Part shown: piece by piece, positions 11,224 through 22,989 of the stretch
Layout: each line of letters starts with the position of its first letter
Position numbering within the stretch: position 1 is the stretch's first letter
Source: Nageia nagi
Lineage: Eukaryota > Pinophyta
Direction of reading: 5' to 3'
NCBI GenBank assembly: GCA_050084985.1
Contig: JBITNC010000001.1
Span: forward strand, 100,440,001 to 100,504,000
Length of the DNA stretch: 64,000 nucleotides
Position numbers and translations under genes: made by a program
Notes under the pieces: generated by a model
Database searches by the model: none
What the model saw: only the letters and a program-made list of their open reading frames with translations
What the model was told of the DNA's origin: nothing

Positions 11224-12019
11224 TGTAATATCCCTATTTTTGTTGTCCATTTCATGTATTGTGCTTTAATGTTTGATTGGGTCAACATGTAGCGGGACGT
11301 CCCATTCCTAGGAGTAAGTAGGTGTGTTTTGTATAATAATCAAGCATTATTTAATGTTCTTGGTTGTGATAATGTATTTGGGATGTCTAGGAGTGATTTT
11401 TGTAATCCAAAAGGTGAATTAGGATATCCAAGGTGGGATGTTTAGCTTTAAAGGAGTGAGGTGCTCCAGTTTGAGTAAGTGACTAGATCAATCACTTCTC
11501 TAGCTTCTATGGATGAAAACCTACAAGAGAGAGATCTAGATATCAAAAATTCTCTCAAATCTAATGACTTAAGGACAAAAATCCTTGAGTTCTTTATTGG
11601 TGGATCCATCCAAGGTTCACATTTGCATTCCATATCCATTTCAAAGTTTAGATTTGGGGGTTTGAGGCCCTAGAGTGAGACATCTAGCTTGGGGAGGAGA
11701 TATTTTAGTCTTTCATCCATTTCTCTCTCTCCTAGACTCAGACATCCAACAATTTAAAGTGATTAAAGTGTTATTTGAGCATCATTTGTAATAGATCTAG
11801 TCTTCTAAGCTAAGTGTCCAGCCCTTTGGGCCATTGTACTACATTTTGAGGTTTTATAGTGTAAACATCCAACCCCTAGGGCATCATTTGGACTTTTTTG
11901 AGCATTGTATTTGGACTATTGTATTTAGATTTGAATTTTTTTGATCAAAAATAATATTTCTTGTGTGGATTTGGTGATTTGGGTAAAAGTTCTAGTTTTT
12001 CTTAATTTGAGATATTTCA
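11224..12019 (+). repeat. 5' LTR of the gag-only element
   Basis: About 796 bp, TG...CA type. The last ~435 bp (from 11586) recur at 13465-13898 with words such as ccctagggc and aataatatttcttgtgtgga in the same order. Confidence 0.65.
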
Positions 12020-12049
12020 ATGACATTAGAGTTGGTCTCTTAACATCTT

Positions 12050-13320
12050 ATGAGATAGATTTCAATGATGAGAGAATAGTAAAAGCATTCAAAGAGACAT
12101 TGAATCATATTCAAAGAGGTCAAGATCAAATGAATGAATTGTTGACTCAATTGATCCACCTACATGCTATGCCACAAGCTGTACCAATGCAAACATCCCA
12201 TGGCATGGGGCTACAACACTCAATCAGATCAAGATGAGAGTTCTTCTAGGACAACACCCATATTTCATAGATTTGGACTTGCATAAGATCTAGTAGGAGG
12301 TGATCCCTTCTTTTGTAGATTTGGATCTACACAATATCGAAGAGGAGGAGAGAGCTCTTTCAAATTTACTTTGACACACTCTTCATGAATTTCGATACCA
12401 ACTAAGCCTATGTTTCTTTAGAAGTAAGAGGGTGATCCAAATCTTATATCTATTGAGGAGTTAGACACTCTATTTATAGAATTTTGAGGAAAATTAGAGG
12501 AGTTCTAGAACATAGTCTCTTTCATGATTCATTAAGAGATATTGGGGAAAATAGTTAATGAAAATCAATTACCAGGAGGAAATAGAGGTGATGAGAAGAG
12601 AGATCTATGCTAGAAGTTGAATAGAATGCAAGTTCCTTTGTATGATCATACAAAGGCTAGGGTATGGATGCAAAAATTACAGATATATTTCACTCATCCC
12701 TATGATAGAGGAGGATGTTGTGTAGTTCACTACCTTACACCTAGAGGGAGTTGTTTATGATTGGTGGTATCATGGTCTTATCACTCAAGGCCATAGTTTC
12801 ATCCAAACTTTTGATGAATTCAACTAAAGGATCCTAGATCAATTTGAGTAGAAGGATGAGGATGAATATTTCTTAGATCTAGCATCCATAAGCCAAAAAA
12901 ACATGATGGAGTCATACATTGCAAAGTTTCAATGGATCACAGTGTTGGTGCCTAATATCTTTAAGAAAAGGGTGACATTCTTGTTCATTGAGGGGCTACT
13001 TGAGCTATCGAAGGGTTTGGTGAAGGAATTTGTGCCTTCCATACTACAAGATGCCATCAAAAGGGAATTGACATTGGTGCCTTTCATACTTAGACCTAGA
13101 TCTACAACACCACCTAGATCATGGACATTTTTGCCATTTGAAAGGAGGGATTTGCAAGGGGAAAATCCAATGTCCCACCCTTAGAGGGTTCAACCACCAT
13201 CAAAAATCAAGAAGATGGATGAGGTTGTAGAAATGATCTAAGGAGGAAGAATTTGTGTTTCACTTGCAAAAATTTATGGGAGCCTAGACACATTTGCATT
13301 GGAAAAGGGTAGATCCACAG
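12050..13320 (+). pseudogene. Gypsy-type gag relic
   Basis: Reading across stops and frameshifts gives a retrotransposon gag core around 12640-13090: a WMQKLQIYFTHP-like segment, then Gly/Trp-rich residues (VVYDWWYHGL), then the intact stretch 12903-13184. That stretch begins ESYIAKFQW and contains FLFIEGLLELSKGLVKEF, the usual pattern in the second half of Gypsy gag. Near 13250-13290 a damaged zinc knuckle (CFTCKN....HICIGKG) follows. It would have bound element RNA and assembled particles; it is now non-functional. No pol sequence follows before the 3' LTR. Confidence 0.6.
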
Positions 13321-13464
13321 TGTAGAGGTGATTTTAGATGGAGAGGAGTTAGATCTGGAACCATATCTAAAAGATATAGAATGACAAAATCTAGGATGAA
13401 TTGATCCAGGATGACCATCCTAAGACACTAGGGATGCAAATGGTAGTACTTTGGCTACCATTTT

Positions 13465-13898
13465 TGAGTTCTTTATTGGTAGATCCATCCAAGGTTCACA
13501 CTTACATTCCATCTTCATTTAAGAGTTTAGATATGGGGGTTTAAGACCCTAGAGTAAGACGTCCAACTTGGGGAGGAGATATTTCAACCTCTCATCCATT
13601 ATTCTCTCTCTTAGACTCAGAAGTCCAACAGTTTGAGTTGATTAGAGTGTTGTTTGAGCATCATTTGTACTAGATCTGGTCTTCTAAGGTAGGCATCCAT
13701 CCCTTTGGGCCATTGTATTACATTTTGTGGTCTTGTAGTGTGAACGCCTGACCCCTAGGGCTTCATTTAGACTATTTTGAGAATTGTATTTGGATCATTG
13801 AGTTTAGATGTGAGTTTGCTTAGTCAAAAATAATATTTCTTGTGTGGATATGGTGATCTAAGTAAAATTTTTAGTTTTTTTAGAATTGGGATATTTCA
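13465..13898 (+). repeat. 3' LTR (partial) of the gag-only element
   Basis: Direct repeat of 11586-12019. The first ~360 bp of the LTR are missing at this end, so the element has lost part of its 3' LTR or recombined. Confidence 0.65.
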
Positions 13899-14822
13899 TA
13901 TTCACATGCATAAGTAACGTGTATATGTAGTGGTTGACAAATACATCTATAGTTAATGAGGATGAGGAGTCAAATTTGCTAAGCAAGTATTGCTATTTAT
14001 AGGGTGCTTCCACATACATCTCAACAGATTATTGGAAATGAAATGAGATGTGATTTTTTTCTTCTTTTTCTCACATAAGTGTCTTAAATTTTTATTTCAT
14101 ATACCCTTTGATTGTTGGTTTATTATTTTTTAAAAAAATAGGATTAATGTTTCATCTATAGTTCATTTATTTAAATAATATGATCATTATAGTTGCTTCT
14201 AAAATAAAGCCTTTTATTTTCACAAGTAAATTTTTATATTGAATGTAAGCGTTTATTTTAATTTTGTTTATGTATTTATATATTGAATATGAAAAGGATT
14301 TAATTTTGATAAATTAATATTTATATTTAAAAATTTAAGATTGATGTTCAAGGAAGAATTTTAATAAAGTTTATAGTTTCATATAAATAGAAATATGTTT
14401 TTTGTTTTAAAACATATTATCATACACAATTATCATACTATTTAATTATTAATGATCATCAAACATTGTCTAGCATCCTTAAATATAGTTAAGTATCATT
14501 AAATTATATCAATATTATTTTACTTTATTTTTATGTATTTCAATAATCAATTCTTTAAGGAGAGACATGCAATACATATATCTCATCCTTCAAATGCAAA
14601 CTAAGTAGGTGTAAACCATAACTCCATAATTAGGAAGTCATATAGTAGGTTATAAGAGAAAATAAATAGTCCAAAAGCTTGAGATAAGATTGCACTACAA
14701 TTTACTTCCATGCATTAGGTTTCAATTCTAAGTAACCAATTGTTGTATTATTTAGATTTATATGACCAACAAATGACCATTCATTTTATATAGTTACTTA
14801 TTAAAAGCTAAAAAATTCTAAA
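13899..14822. other. AT-rich spacer, no gene recognised
   Basis: Strongly AT-rich (many tta/ataa runs at 14100-14560), with no recognised coding domain. The last part leads into the tandem array. Confidence 0.4.
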
Positions 14823-15460
14823 GTGGACTTCCATTGTCAAACCTTGTAAAACATTATCTTGTAGCATTGCACAAAAAAGAAAATTCTTAAAATATGAAAT
14901 GGTAACCATCAACATCATAATATTGTCAAATTTGAAAATATCTTGGAGTGACTTCCATTTTCAAATCTAATAGAAGGTCAACCTATATGATTGCATGAAA
15001 AAAAAAAGAGATGGTAGTCATTAACATCACAATAGTGTCACTACTTATGAAAAGTCAAAACATCTCAAGTGTACTTCCATTGTCAAACTTTTTAGAACAT
15101 TAGCCTATAGGATTGCACAAAAAATAAATTTCCTAGAAATATAAGATGGTAAACATCAAGAGTATAATAGTGTCATGATTTATATAAAATCAAAAAAAGC
15201 TTGAGTGGACTTCCATTTTCAAACCTTATAGAATTGACCTATAACAATGCGTAGGAAAGAAACTTCCCAATAATACATGAAGGTAACCATGAACATCATA
15301 ATAATGTCATGACATATGGAAAGATAAAAATAATTTTGAGTGGACTTCTATTGTTAAACCTTATAAACTATTGACCCTCAGGATTGCACCAAAAAAATTC
15401 CTATAAATACAAAATAACAACTATAAACATCATAATAGTGTTACAACTTATATATAGACA
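14823..15460. repeat. Satellite-like tandem array, part 1 (five units of ~123-135 bp)
   Basis: Units begin with a variant of gtggacttccattgtcaaac at about 14823, 14946, 15069, 15203 and 15338. Each then has a ttg(a/t)cct-type word, an A-rich run and (a)atggtaaccatcaacatcataatagtgtca. Spacing is 123, 123, 134 and 135 bp. The array resumes after the LINE insertion. Confidence 0.8.
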
Positions 15461-15572
15461 AATAGATCTTTTAACATCCTTTTAAATCCCTTAGTTTGTA
15501 GGACCTATCAAACTTTTTTTTGGAAGTAAATATATACCAATTAATCATTTGAATGATTATTTATCATATAAT

Positions 15573-15586
15573 TAAGTTGTATAATA
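15573..15586. repeat. Target-site duplication of the LINE, left copy
   Basis: The 14-bp word taagttgtataata recurs exactly at 21855-21868 and brackets the LINE sequence. Confidence 0.75.
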
Positions 15587-15742
15587 CTGTAACTTTTGAC
15601 CTTGAAATCGTAAGGGTTTCATGGTAGTTTGCAGTCCTTTTGAAACTAAAATATAGAAAGAATGCAACCAAATGATGTTAGAAATGCTATGAATAAGGCC
15701 AGAAAATATCCAGCACCATGAATTCCAAAATAATGGGTTAAT

Positions 15743-16425
15743 GTGGTGACTAAGGATCAAGAGAAACTTGAAGAGGAAATATTAATGGATTTGGAACCCA
15801 AACTCATGGAAAATAAAATGAGAATATCAATGCCAAAGGAATTGATACAACATGAAGAGAAAAGAATGAAAAATACCCTAGTTGGTCATTTCATTGGACT
15901 AAGACCTAGTCTTGATATTAGAAGAAGATGGATGATAGAGAGATGGAAAAGGCGAAGTAGAATTGATAACATTGCCTCAAGAGTTTTTACTTTTCAAATT
16001 TTGCTTCGAAGATGATGTGGAAAAAGTTATTAAATTAGGTCCATGGTTTCTTGGATGTAAAGGACTAAAAATGAAGAGCTAGGAAAAATGTTTTAGGCTA
16101 GAAAATGAGAACCTTAATATGATTTCAACTTGGATTAATTTTCCACAACTTCCAATCGAATTTTGGAATGTTAACATTATTCCAAGAATAGCAAAAAAGA
16201 TTAGAGAATTAATTACAATTGATAAAGTTACCAGATCAAGGAATAGAATGGTAGAGTTAAGATTCTATGTAAATATATAGATATTACAAAAGAATTAGTG
16301 AAAGAAATACATATTGATGAAGATGGAGGAAGTTTCTTACAATTGATAGTATATGAAAATCTATTGGTGCAATGTAATATCTATAAGAAGTATGATCATT
16401 ATGCTAGAGAATGCCCTAAAAGATA
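15743..16425 (+). pseudogene. LINE ORF1-like (DUF4283 plus zinc knuckle) relic
   Basis: The open stretch 15743-16015 encodes LVGHFIGLRPSLDIRRRWM, the pattern of the DUF4283 domain in plant LINE ORF1 proteins. After a frameshift the sequence continues with GPWFLGCKGLKMKS, typical of the same domain, and a degenerate zinc knuckle at about 16372-16416 (CNIYKKYDHYARECP, with Tyr replacing the second Cys). Such proteins bind the element RNA. Several stops and a frameshift make it non-functional. Confidence 0.7.
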
Positions 16426-16952
16426 AACTATATTCTAGAATACAAATAATATTAATAAGAATGATTATGAATAAAGAGTTGTTCAAAAAAAAAGGAAAAC
16501 ATTCAACAATAAAATTTTAGAACCTATACCTGAGGAACCTACTATCACTGTTAAAAACCTTTATTCAACCTTGGCAATCTTTGAAGGTTCAAAGATAAAC
16601 GATTTACACTCAGAATGCAACATAAAAGAAGAAAAAAGGTACTGTGAAAATGATAGAACTAATATGGAGATCATTTTGGATGAGAAAATAGGAGAGATAG
16701 TCCCAACAAAAAAAGACAAATAAATTTAGGGGAAGAAAATAATGGATTACCTAAAGATACTTCTCAAATGTTATTGGATATACCTACAAGAAAATTACAA
16801 AACTTAAGGAAAACTACCAATCTAGGAATGAATCATAAAGGGAGATTATCTAATCAAGAAATGAGAGAAAGAAGAATAACAATAGACATTGCTAATGGCT
16901 GTCAAAAAACTTTAGAGCAGAGTGCAAGTCTTTTGACCCTTCCTTAGGAATC

Positions 16953-17800
16953 ATGAAGTTACTAAGTTGGAATATAAGGGGTTGTTGTGGCCTAAATAGG
17001 AATAGGTTTTTTAGAGATATCTAGAAAATTTGTAAACTAGACATTGTTATGTTACAAGAATCAAAATTAAAAGCCAATAACATTATCTATACTAAAAGGA
17101 AATTATGAAGAGAAGAAACATTTGAATGGAGAGATGCAAATGGACAACTAGGGGGATTATTAACTCTATGGAATTCTAACACTATTGAGGAATTACCTAT
17201 ACCATTCAAAGGACCTTCAAATAGATATATACATTTATTTTGTATAGCTATTGAATAAAATTTCTCTTTTGTTGTTACAAATGTTTATGCACCTAATAAC
17301 CCTATGGAAAGTAGGAATTTTTTCAATTTTCTAATAGAGGACAGGAACAACTTTTTGGATTGGCCATGGATTATATTGGGAGACTTTAATACACCTCTAA
17401 ATCCAAAAGAAAAGAAAGGAGTTGTTGCAAAGAAAGAAAGTATTATGGAATATCTTAGATTATTTATGTAAAACAACTCCTTGATGGATTTTGAACTTAC
17501 AGGAACTGAATTTACTTGGAATAACATGAAAATAAGAGAGGATTTGATTCAAACAACACTAGATAGATCCCTAAGTACATATGATGGGTTAAATTAGTTT
17601 TTGAATCATACACTTTTGTTAAAAAAAATTGCATCAGACCATGATCCAATACTGTTGCAAGCTAGTCCATTTCAAAGAAAGAAAACCACCTTAATATTTG
17701 AAGCGATATGGTTATCCCATAATGAAATTGAAAGTAAAATTGAAGAATGGTGGAATAAAGAATTTCAAGGAACCAAAATGTATCAAGTAAGATCTAATTG
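16953..17800 (+). pseudogene. LINE apurinic-type endonuclease domain relic
   Basis: Starts at the ATG at 16953 with MKLLSWNIRGCCGLNR, the hallmark N-terminus of plant LINE ORF2. LDIVMLQESK follows (~17040-17070, catalytic Glu), then WPWIILGDFNTPL (17363-17401, Asp/Asn catalytic pair), then IASDHDPILL (17631-17660, catalytic His). The frame is one reading phase for most of its length but has several stops, for example near 17105, 17255, 17470 and 17597. This enzyme nicks target DNA for target-primed reverse transcription. Confidence 0.85.
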
Positions 17801-18049
17801 AAAGACATACAAAAGAATCTAAAAAGTTGGAATAGGAAAATATTCTTAGATACTAATCAAGAGAAAGAATTAATATGGGAATAAAATTAATTGAATTAGA
17901 AATACAATGATCTGAAAGAAACCAAGTATCAGAGAAGGAAAAAGAGGTTAAAAATAAATATATGAAAATCATTAAAAAAGAAGAGAAGAACTATAAAAGC
18001 CAATAAAAATGTAGGGAGAATAAAAGGTATCTTCTCATCCCAAGGTTGT

Positions 18050-19745
18050 TCAACAATGACTCATCATTAATTTATTGATGAAATAATTTTGGTAAGGAAA
18101 GCAAGTGTGATGGAAGCCATGAAATTTAAAATAAAATGGATCTATATGAAAGAATTTCAAATCAAACAATAAATTATGATAAAATAAGTGTTTTCTTTCT
18201 TAATATACCTATTGAATGAAAGAAGAGAATTTCAAATATTTTTAATAGTAAGATTGAATCCCTTTCCTCAATTTATCTTTGTATGCCTATATTTGAAGAA
18301 AGGACGAAAAAATGATTTTAGAAAGGGGTGTTAAATAGAATGCAAAAGAAAATGTAAAGTTGGAAAGGAGTTGTCCTTATTCTTATAGGGAAAATTCAAC
18401 TTGTAAAATCCACTCTCCAAAGTATACCTATTTATATAGCAAGTATCTTTAAATTACCATCTTCAATAGCCATGCAAATTAACCAAATTTGTGGAAGATT
18501 TATTTGGTCAGGAGTAGAGGAAAAAAAAAAATTGCTCTAGTGGAACAGGATAAGGTTTGTGGAAAGAAAAAAGGAGAAGGCCTTGGAGTTAGATAAATTC
18601 TTTGAGTTAACCAAGCTTTGAGAATAAAAATGGCTATAGGAATAGCAGAGCATATTGAAATAGAATGGGTCAAAGTTTGCCAAATGAAATATTTGGAAGG
18701 TGAAAAAAAATTCCTTAGAATTACAAATCCCCCTAAAGGCTCTTACTTCTAGAATGGAATGATTGATATCAAATATTTTGTCTAGAGGAATGTTGAATGG
18801 GAGGTGAATAATGGAAAATCTATTTTCTTTTGGGACAATCCTTGGATAGAAAGACTCCCTTTATCACATGATCAATCACTTGAGAATGCCTTATGGTGGT
18901 CAAAAATAAACATAGGGGTGAAAGTGAATCAATATTACATATTAAAAAATAATTAGTCTCTATGGAGAATCCCTTTAAATCAAAACATAGAAACTGAAGC
19001 TAATATGTAAACTCTTTAGAGTAAGCTTTCCACCTATAAATGCACCAACACAAATAAATTTGACAAATTATTCTGGATTACAAATGAGGGGATATTAAAA
19101 GAGTATAAAGTTAAAATCAAATATAATTGGTTGAATTCAAATACAAAATGTCCTAGATATGTTTGCTGATGTAAGGTATGGATTAAAAAACTAACACCTA
19201 AAATTTCTTATTTATGTGGATTGATGTTTTAAATAGGTTTAATACATATGATAATTTGATAAAGAAAGGTATGAAAGTTCTAAACTAATACATTTTATGC
19301 AAGCAAGAGGAATATAATATAGATCATATCCTAATTAACTATATATTTTTAGCAAACATATGGAGCTCAATAAAAGAAATAATGGAGATCAGTTACATAT
19401 GCCCCCAGTTAATAGCCTCTTTTGTTGAGCAATGGGAGCTAGGATTTGAAAAAAAAAGAAATTAAAGGAAGTATGGTATATGATGGTATCTCAGATTTGC
19501 TAGAAGTTATGGAAGGAATGAAATGCAAGGATTGTTAAAGAACAAAGAAAAACTGAAGTGGAAGTACTACAATAGTCATTAACAACATTTAAAGGAAATG
19601 TGCTAACATGTCATGAGATTGACCCAAACAATGATCATGATATACTATTTATTATTAAAAAAAATTGTTTAGAACCCAATGAAGCTTTCATAGAGGGATT
19701 AATAAATGCAAAAATTAATAATAATGATGATATTACATTGAACTA
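18050..19745 (+). pseudogene. LINE RT C-terminal part with zf-RVT relic
   Basis: Begins in the RT palm: HHLFIDEIILVRKASV at about 18060-18105, where FIDE stands in place of the FxDD catalytic motif. It continues with the LINE thumb pattern (KISVFFLNIPIE; KSTLQSIPIYIASIFKLP at 18388-18450; GRFIWSG at 18490). A zf-RVT segment follows near 19300-19420 (CKQEEYNIDHILINYIF). Stops and frameshifts are frequent. The N-terminal RT fingers and palm expected after the endonuclease are missing, an internal deletion of several hundred codons. Confidence 0.75.
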
Positions 19746-19977
19746 AAGATAAGAGGGGTGGATTTGATATGATAAGTAATGCTTATAATGTAAAATATCT
19801 ATTTTATTGCATGATTTTTGGTGTATATTGAGACTTGAAAAGACTTAGCACAAGATCTATCTGATGTTACAATAAGAAAATGATATATTCAAGAATTTTG
19901 AAGTAAAATACACTTCTCTCAAATCATTTCGATCCTTCTAGAAAGTGAGAGTTGAGAATCGAAGAGTGCTTGGGAAG

Positions 19978-21330
19978 ATGGGTTTTTCATGCATGGTGGA
20001 GCCTAATAACACAAAAGAAATAATGAAGGATGGCTAATACAAGGATATTATTATAGAGGGAAAAGTATTAGAGTACCTAAATTGGTTTAAAGGGCATAAT
20101 GAAGTCTTTAAAAAGAAAGTTGTTGATAATTGGTAGGAATACTATGCAAAAGTAAAGTTAATCATTGTGCATTTTGACATGCATGCCATAACAATGACTA
20201 CCTAATTAAGTATGAAACATAGATGATTTAGAAGAACCAAAAATATTTTTGAATATTATGTAAATGCCTTCTTTATTGAAGGAGAAAACCCAATTCCAAT
20301 TCCTAATAAAATTGGATGGTTGAGGGAGATGCTTCCAAAATCATGGGACAAACTTGCATGTTGGATAATAAGGTACTTTACTTTGGATGGTCATTTTCCT
20401 ACTATATTTGGTCCATATTTCATGCTTCTTAACCATTTCCATCATAAATGTGAATAGAATATCAATTTCCCCTTTTTCTTATAGGATTCCCTTAAGAACT
20501 CTGTTAAAAGGGTTAATGAAAAGAAAAATAGGGAGGCAAAACATCAAGGTCTGATTGCAACTATGTATAGTATGGCATTGGGTAATCAATGAGAAATTGG
20601 ATCAAATAATAACCCTCCCATTGAGCTAGTAAATTCAAAAGAAGAGGAGGACACTAAAATTTAAATATTGGATATTGATAATACCAAATAAAAAGGAAAA
20701 ATGGAAAGAAATAAAAGGGCAACTAAAAGAGCCTAAATGAAAGATAAGAAAGGAGTAGGATGATTCAATTCCTCCTCATATTCTAAAGAGAAACAAATAA
20801 TGAAAAAGATTTAGATTAATATGAATAAAAGCTAGAAAAGAAAGATCCCAACCCCTTAGAAGAAATTTGAGAAAAAAACCAAACTTAGCAAATAAGAAGA
20901 TGGCCTATCACCATAGAAGAATACTAGAGGAAAAGGAAAACAAGAAGAAGGAAGAAAGAATGAAGCTAAAACTATCCCCCCTCAAGGTGTAAATATAGAG
21001 GAGAATTTAATTAACATTGAAGTCATTGGAGAAAAAAACCAAAAGGAATCAGAAAAAGAGAAGGCCTTTGAAGACCAAATTATTTTAGAGGAGGTACAAG
21101 AGTCTAAAAATGATACCCAAGAGAAAGGAGATATGATAGAACAAGGAGAAGAGGGTATTGTTGAATTAGAGAAAATTTCTCATAAAGAAACTGAAACAGA
21201 ATAAAAAGAGAAGATTAGGGAGATAAAGGAATCGAGCTCTTCTAAAATTCAACAAGTAGACCCTTATCATATATTACACAAAAAGAAGTCCTTTCCATTA
21301 AGCCATTATCAATGCTACCAGTAAGCGAAG
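19978..21330 (+). pseudogene. Unidentified ~450-codon coding relic within the LINE insertion
   Basis: From the ATG at 19978 one reading phase continues for about 1.35 kb, interrupted only by nonsense codons (TAA, TAG, TGA) and apparently without frameshifts; phase was checked at 20281 and 21001. Visible segments are WFKGHNEVFKKKVVDNW (20084-20134), NKIGWLREMLPKSWDKLACW (20308-20367) and IIRYFTLDGHFP. FMLLNHFHHK follows. The C-terminal third is Lys/Glu-rich low complexity (for example EKNQKESEKEKAFEDQ near 21031). I do not recognise the family. The Trp- and His-rich core resembles poorly characterised plant transposon-associated proteins, but that is an impression, not an identification. It lies between the RT region and the 3' tail of the LINE. 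Confidence 0.5.
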
Positions 21331-21854
21331 TTATTCCCAAGCTAACCCAATTCCCAATAGCTATAAAAAAAGAAGTGAAGATAATTAAATAAATGATAGG
21401 AAGCATCAAAACTAGACAAGTGGAGAAGAAGACCAACAACAAGGAAGTTAAGATGAAGGAGACTCTACCACAAGAAGAAACCAAGAAGAAGGAAAAATGA
21501 ATATTCTATTTAACCATAGCGATCTAGAACTATGTTGGAAGTTGAATGGTTTATATGTTTATGTTTGTAATAGGTTACAATCCATTTTATCTAAATTTCA
21601 TACATCTATTAAGGACTATGTAATAGGAGTGGAATGGGTTAATAAGATAAAATGTTTTGGAAAGATTATGTAATAGTAGTCTCAAACTAGGTGAGTTTGA
21701 GCAATTATGGTAAATATCTAGTTTATATGTGTTCTAGCTATATTTTGACTGATTTTTAGTAGTAGAGTAGTGAAAGAATATTGATAATGTATAAGGTTTA
21801 AGGGATCCTCCACAATCCAATTTTTTTGATAATATATTTACCTGTTATAAAAAA

Positions 21855-21868
21855 TAAGTTGTATAATA
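21855..21868. repeat. Target-site duplication of the LINE, right copy
   Basis: Exact 14-bp repeat of 15573-15586, following a short A-rich tail (ttataaaaaa). Confidence 0.75.
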
Positions 21869-21899
21869 AAAAGACCAATCTTGTTTTGATTATGCAAAG

Positions 21900-22190
21900 T
21901 TTAAAAATTATAAAGGAACTTCAATCGTCAAACCTTGTAGAATGTCAACTTGTAGTTTACATGAAATTTGTTTTTTCAAAAATATGAGATGGTAATCATG
22001 AAAATCATAATAATGTCATGATTTAAAAAAATACAAAAAATCTTGAGCAGACTATCATTGTCAAACCTATCAAAATATTGACTTGTAGGAGTACAAAAAA
22101 AAAAAAAAATTCCCAAAAATATAAGATGCTAGTCATTACCATAAAAATAACATAACAATGTCATCCAAAGTTTAAAGTTGAGTGTTCACT
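21900..22190. repeat. Satellite-like tandem array, part 2
   Basis: Continuation of the array at 14823-15460 on the far side of the LINE. Units begin at about 21913 and 22046 (133 bp apart), with a partial third unit. The same ggtaatcat...cataataatgtcatga words are present. Confidence 0.7.
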
Positions 22191-22985
22191 AGACAAAAAA
22201 AAATGCTTTGAAGCTGGGCAATTTAAGGCAACAATTTAAAATTGACTACATTTAGGGTTTTAGTAGTGCTTTTATGGAATGTTTTTGAACCAACCCCAAA
22301 AAATCACTAAGAGGTGTTATTACCCTTAAAAAGATGAAAATAAATGGAAAGATACAAGTGAGAAGAAATAAATGGATTATATAGATGGTTTTTAACCACC
22401 CACATAAATCATAAGAAGGCAATTTAAAATCGCTCCTTAAATTAAACAAAAAAATTCCCATATGTTGAATCTTTAAGGTTGGCTCTTGGAATGTTATCAA
22501 ACATTTTGAGTTTGTTGAGACAAAGGGTGGAGGAGAGGAGAGGATATGCATTTCATTTGGATTTTTTTGAAATATTTTATAGAGGCAATCAAGGGGTAGA
22601 AGAGAGGAGAGGAAAGGTGAGGGGTCAAAAAATGAATGAACCTTCACTCTTATTCCATTAATGAATCTTCAATTTCCTACATAAGCAGATACCTTCACTC
22701 ACTTGCCACCATAAATGAACCTTCACTCTCCCATGTAAGCAACTACCATGACATATTTTGCAAAAGTTCCATCAATGCTATGAAGAAGTCCTATAGTTTC
22801 TTAGATGGAGGATTTGGCATATTTTATGGTTACAAACATGGGAAATTAGGAGGAGAGGTGAGGCATTTCATTTACATTTCTTATTTTTTGTAGATGTAAG
22901 GGGGTAGAGAAGAGGAGAGGTGAGGTGATGTATTTCTTATTTTGTTGGCTAAGGCATTGGTGCATGCAAGTATTTGTTTGCATTT
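22191..22985. repeat. Locally repetitive, unclassified sequence
   Basis: The purine-rich word agaggagaggtgagg or close variants occurs near 22532, 22600, 22853 and 22912, each time near atttcattt. The phrase aatgaaccttcactct occurs near 22632 and 22711. These look like imperfect local duplications. No coding domain is recognised. Confidence 0.4.
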
Positions 22986-22989
22986 TTCC

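Larger units (their letters stand above)
11224..13898 (+). mobile_element. Gag-only LTR retrotransposon (TR-GAG-like), non-autonomous
   Basis: Two direct repeats frame a ~1.44-kb interior. The 5' LTR is about 11224-12019 (begins tgtaatatcc, ends gatatttca). The 3' LTR is represented only by its last ~430 bp (13465-13898), ending with the same gatatttca. A tRNA-Met-type primer-binding sequence, weakly matching (tgacattagagttgg against the usual tggtatcagagc), begins two bases after the 5' LTR. The interior encodes only a decayed Gypsy-type gag and zinc-knuckle relic; no protease, RT or integrase is seen. The word tattc occurs just upstream (11216-11220) and directly after the 3' LTR (13899-13903). 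It is a candidate target duplication, but would put the 5' boundary at 11221. Confidence 0.65.
15587..21854 (+). mobile_element. Decayed L1-type LINE insertion with an extra 3' coding relic
   Basis: Bracketed by a 14-bp direct repeat (15573-15586, 21855-21868) and inserted into a tandem array whose units lie on both sides. The order on the plus strand is ORF1-like, endonuclease, C-terminal part of RT, zf-RVT, an unidentified ~450-codon relic, and a 3' tail ending ttataaaaaa. The 5' half of RT appears deleted between about 17800 and 18060. The extra relic at 19978-21330 is not a normal LINE component and may be a nested insertion, a transduced sequence or an additional ORF. Confidence 0.75.
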
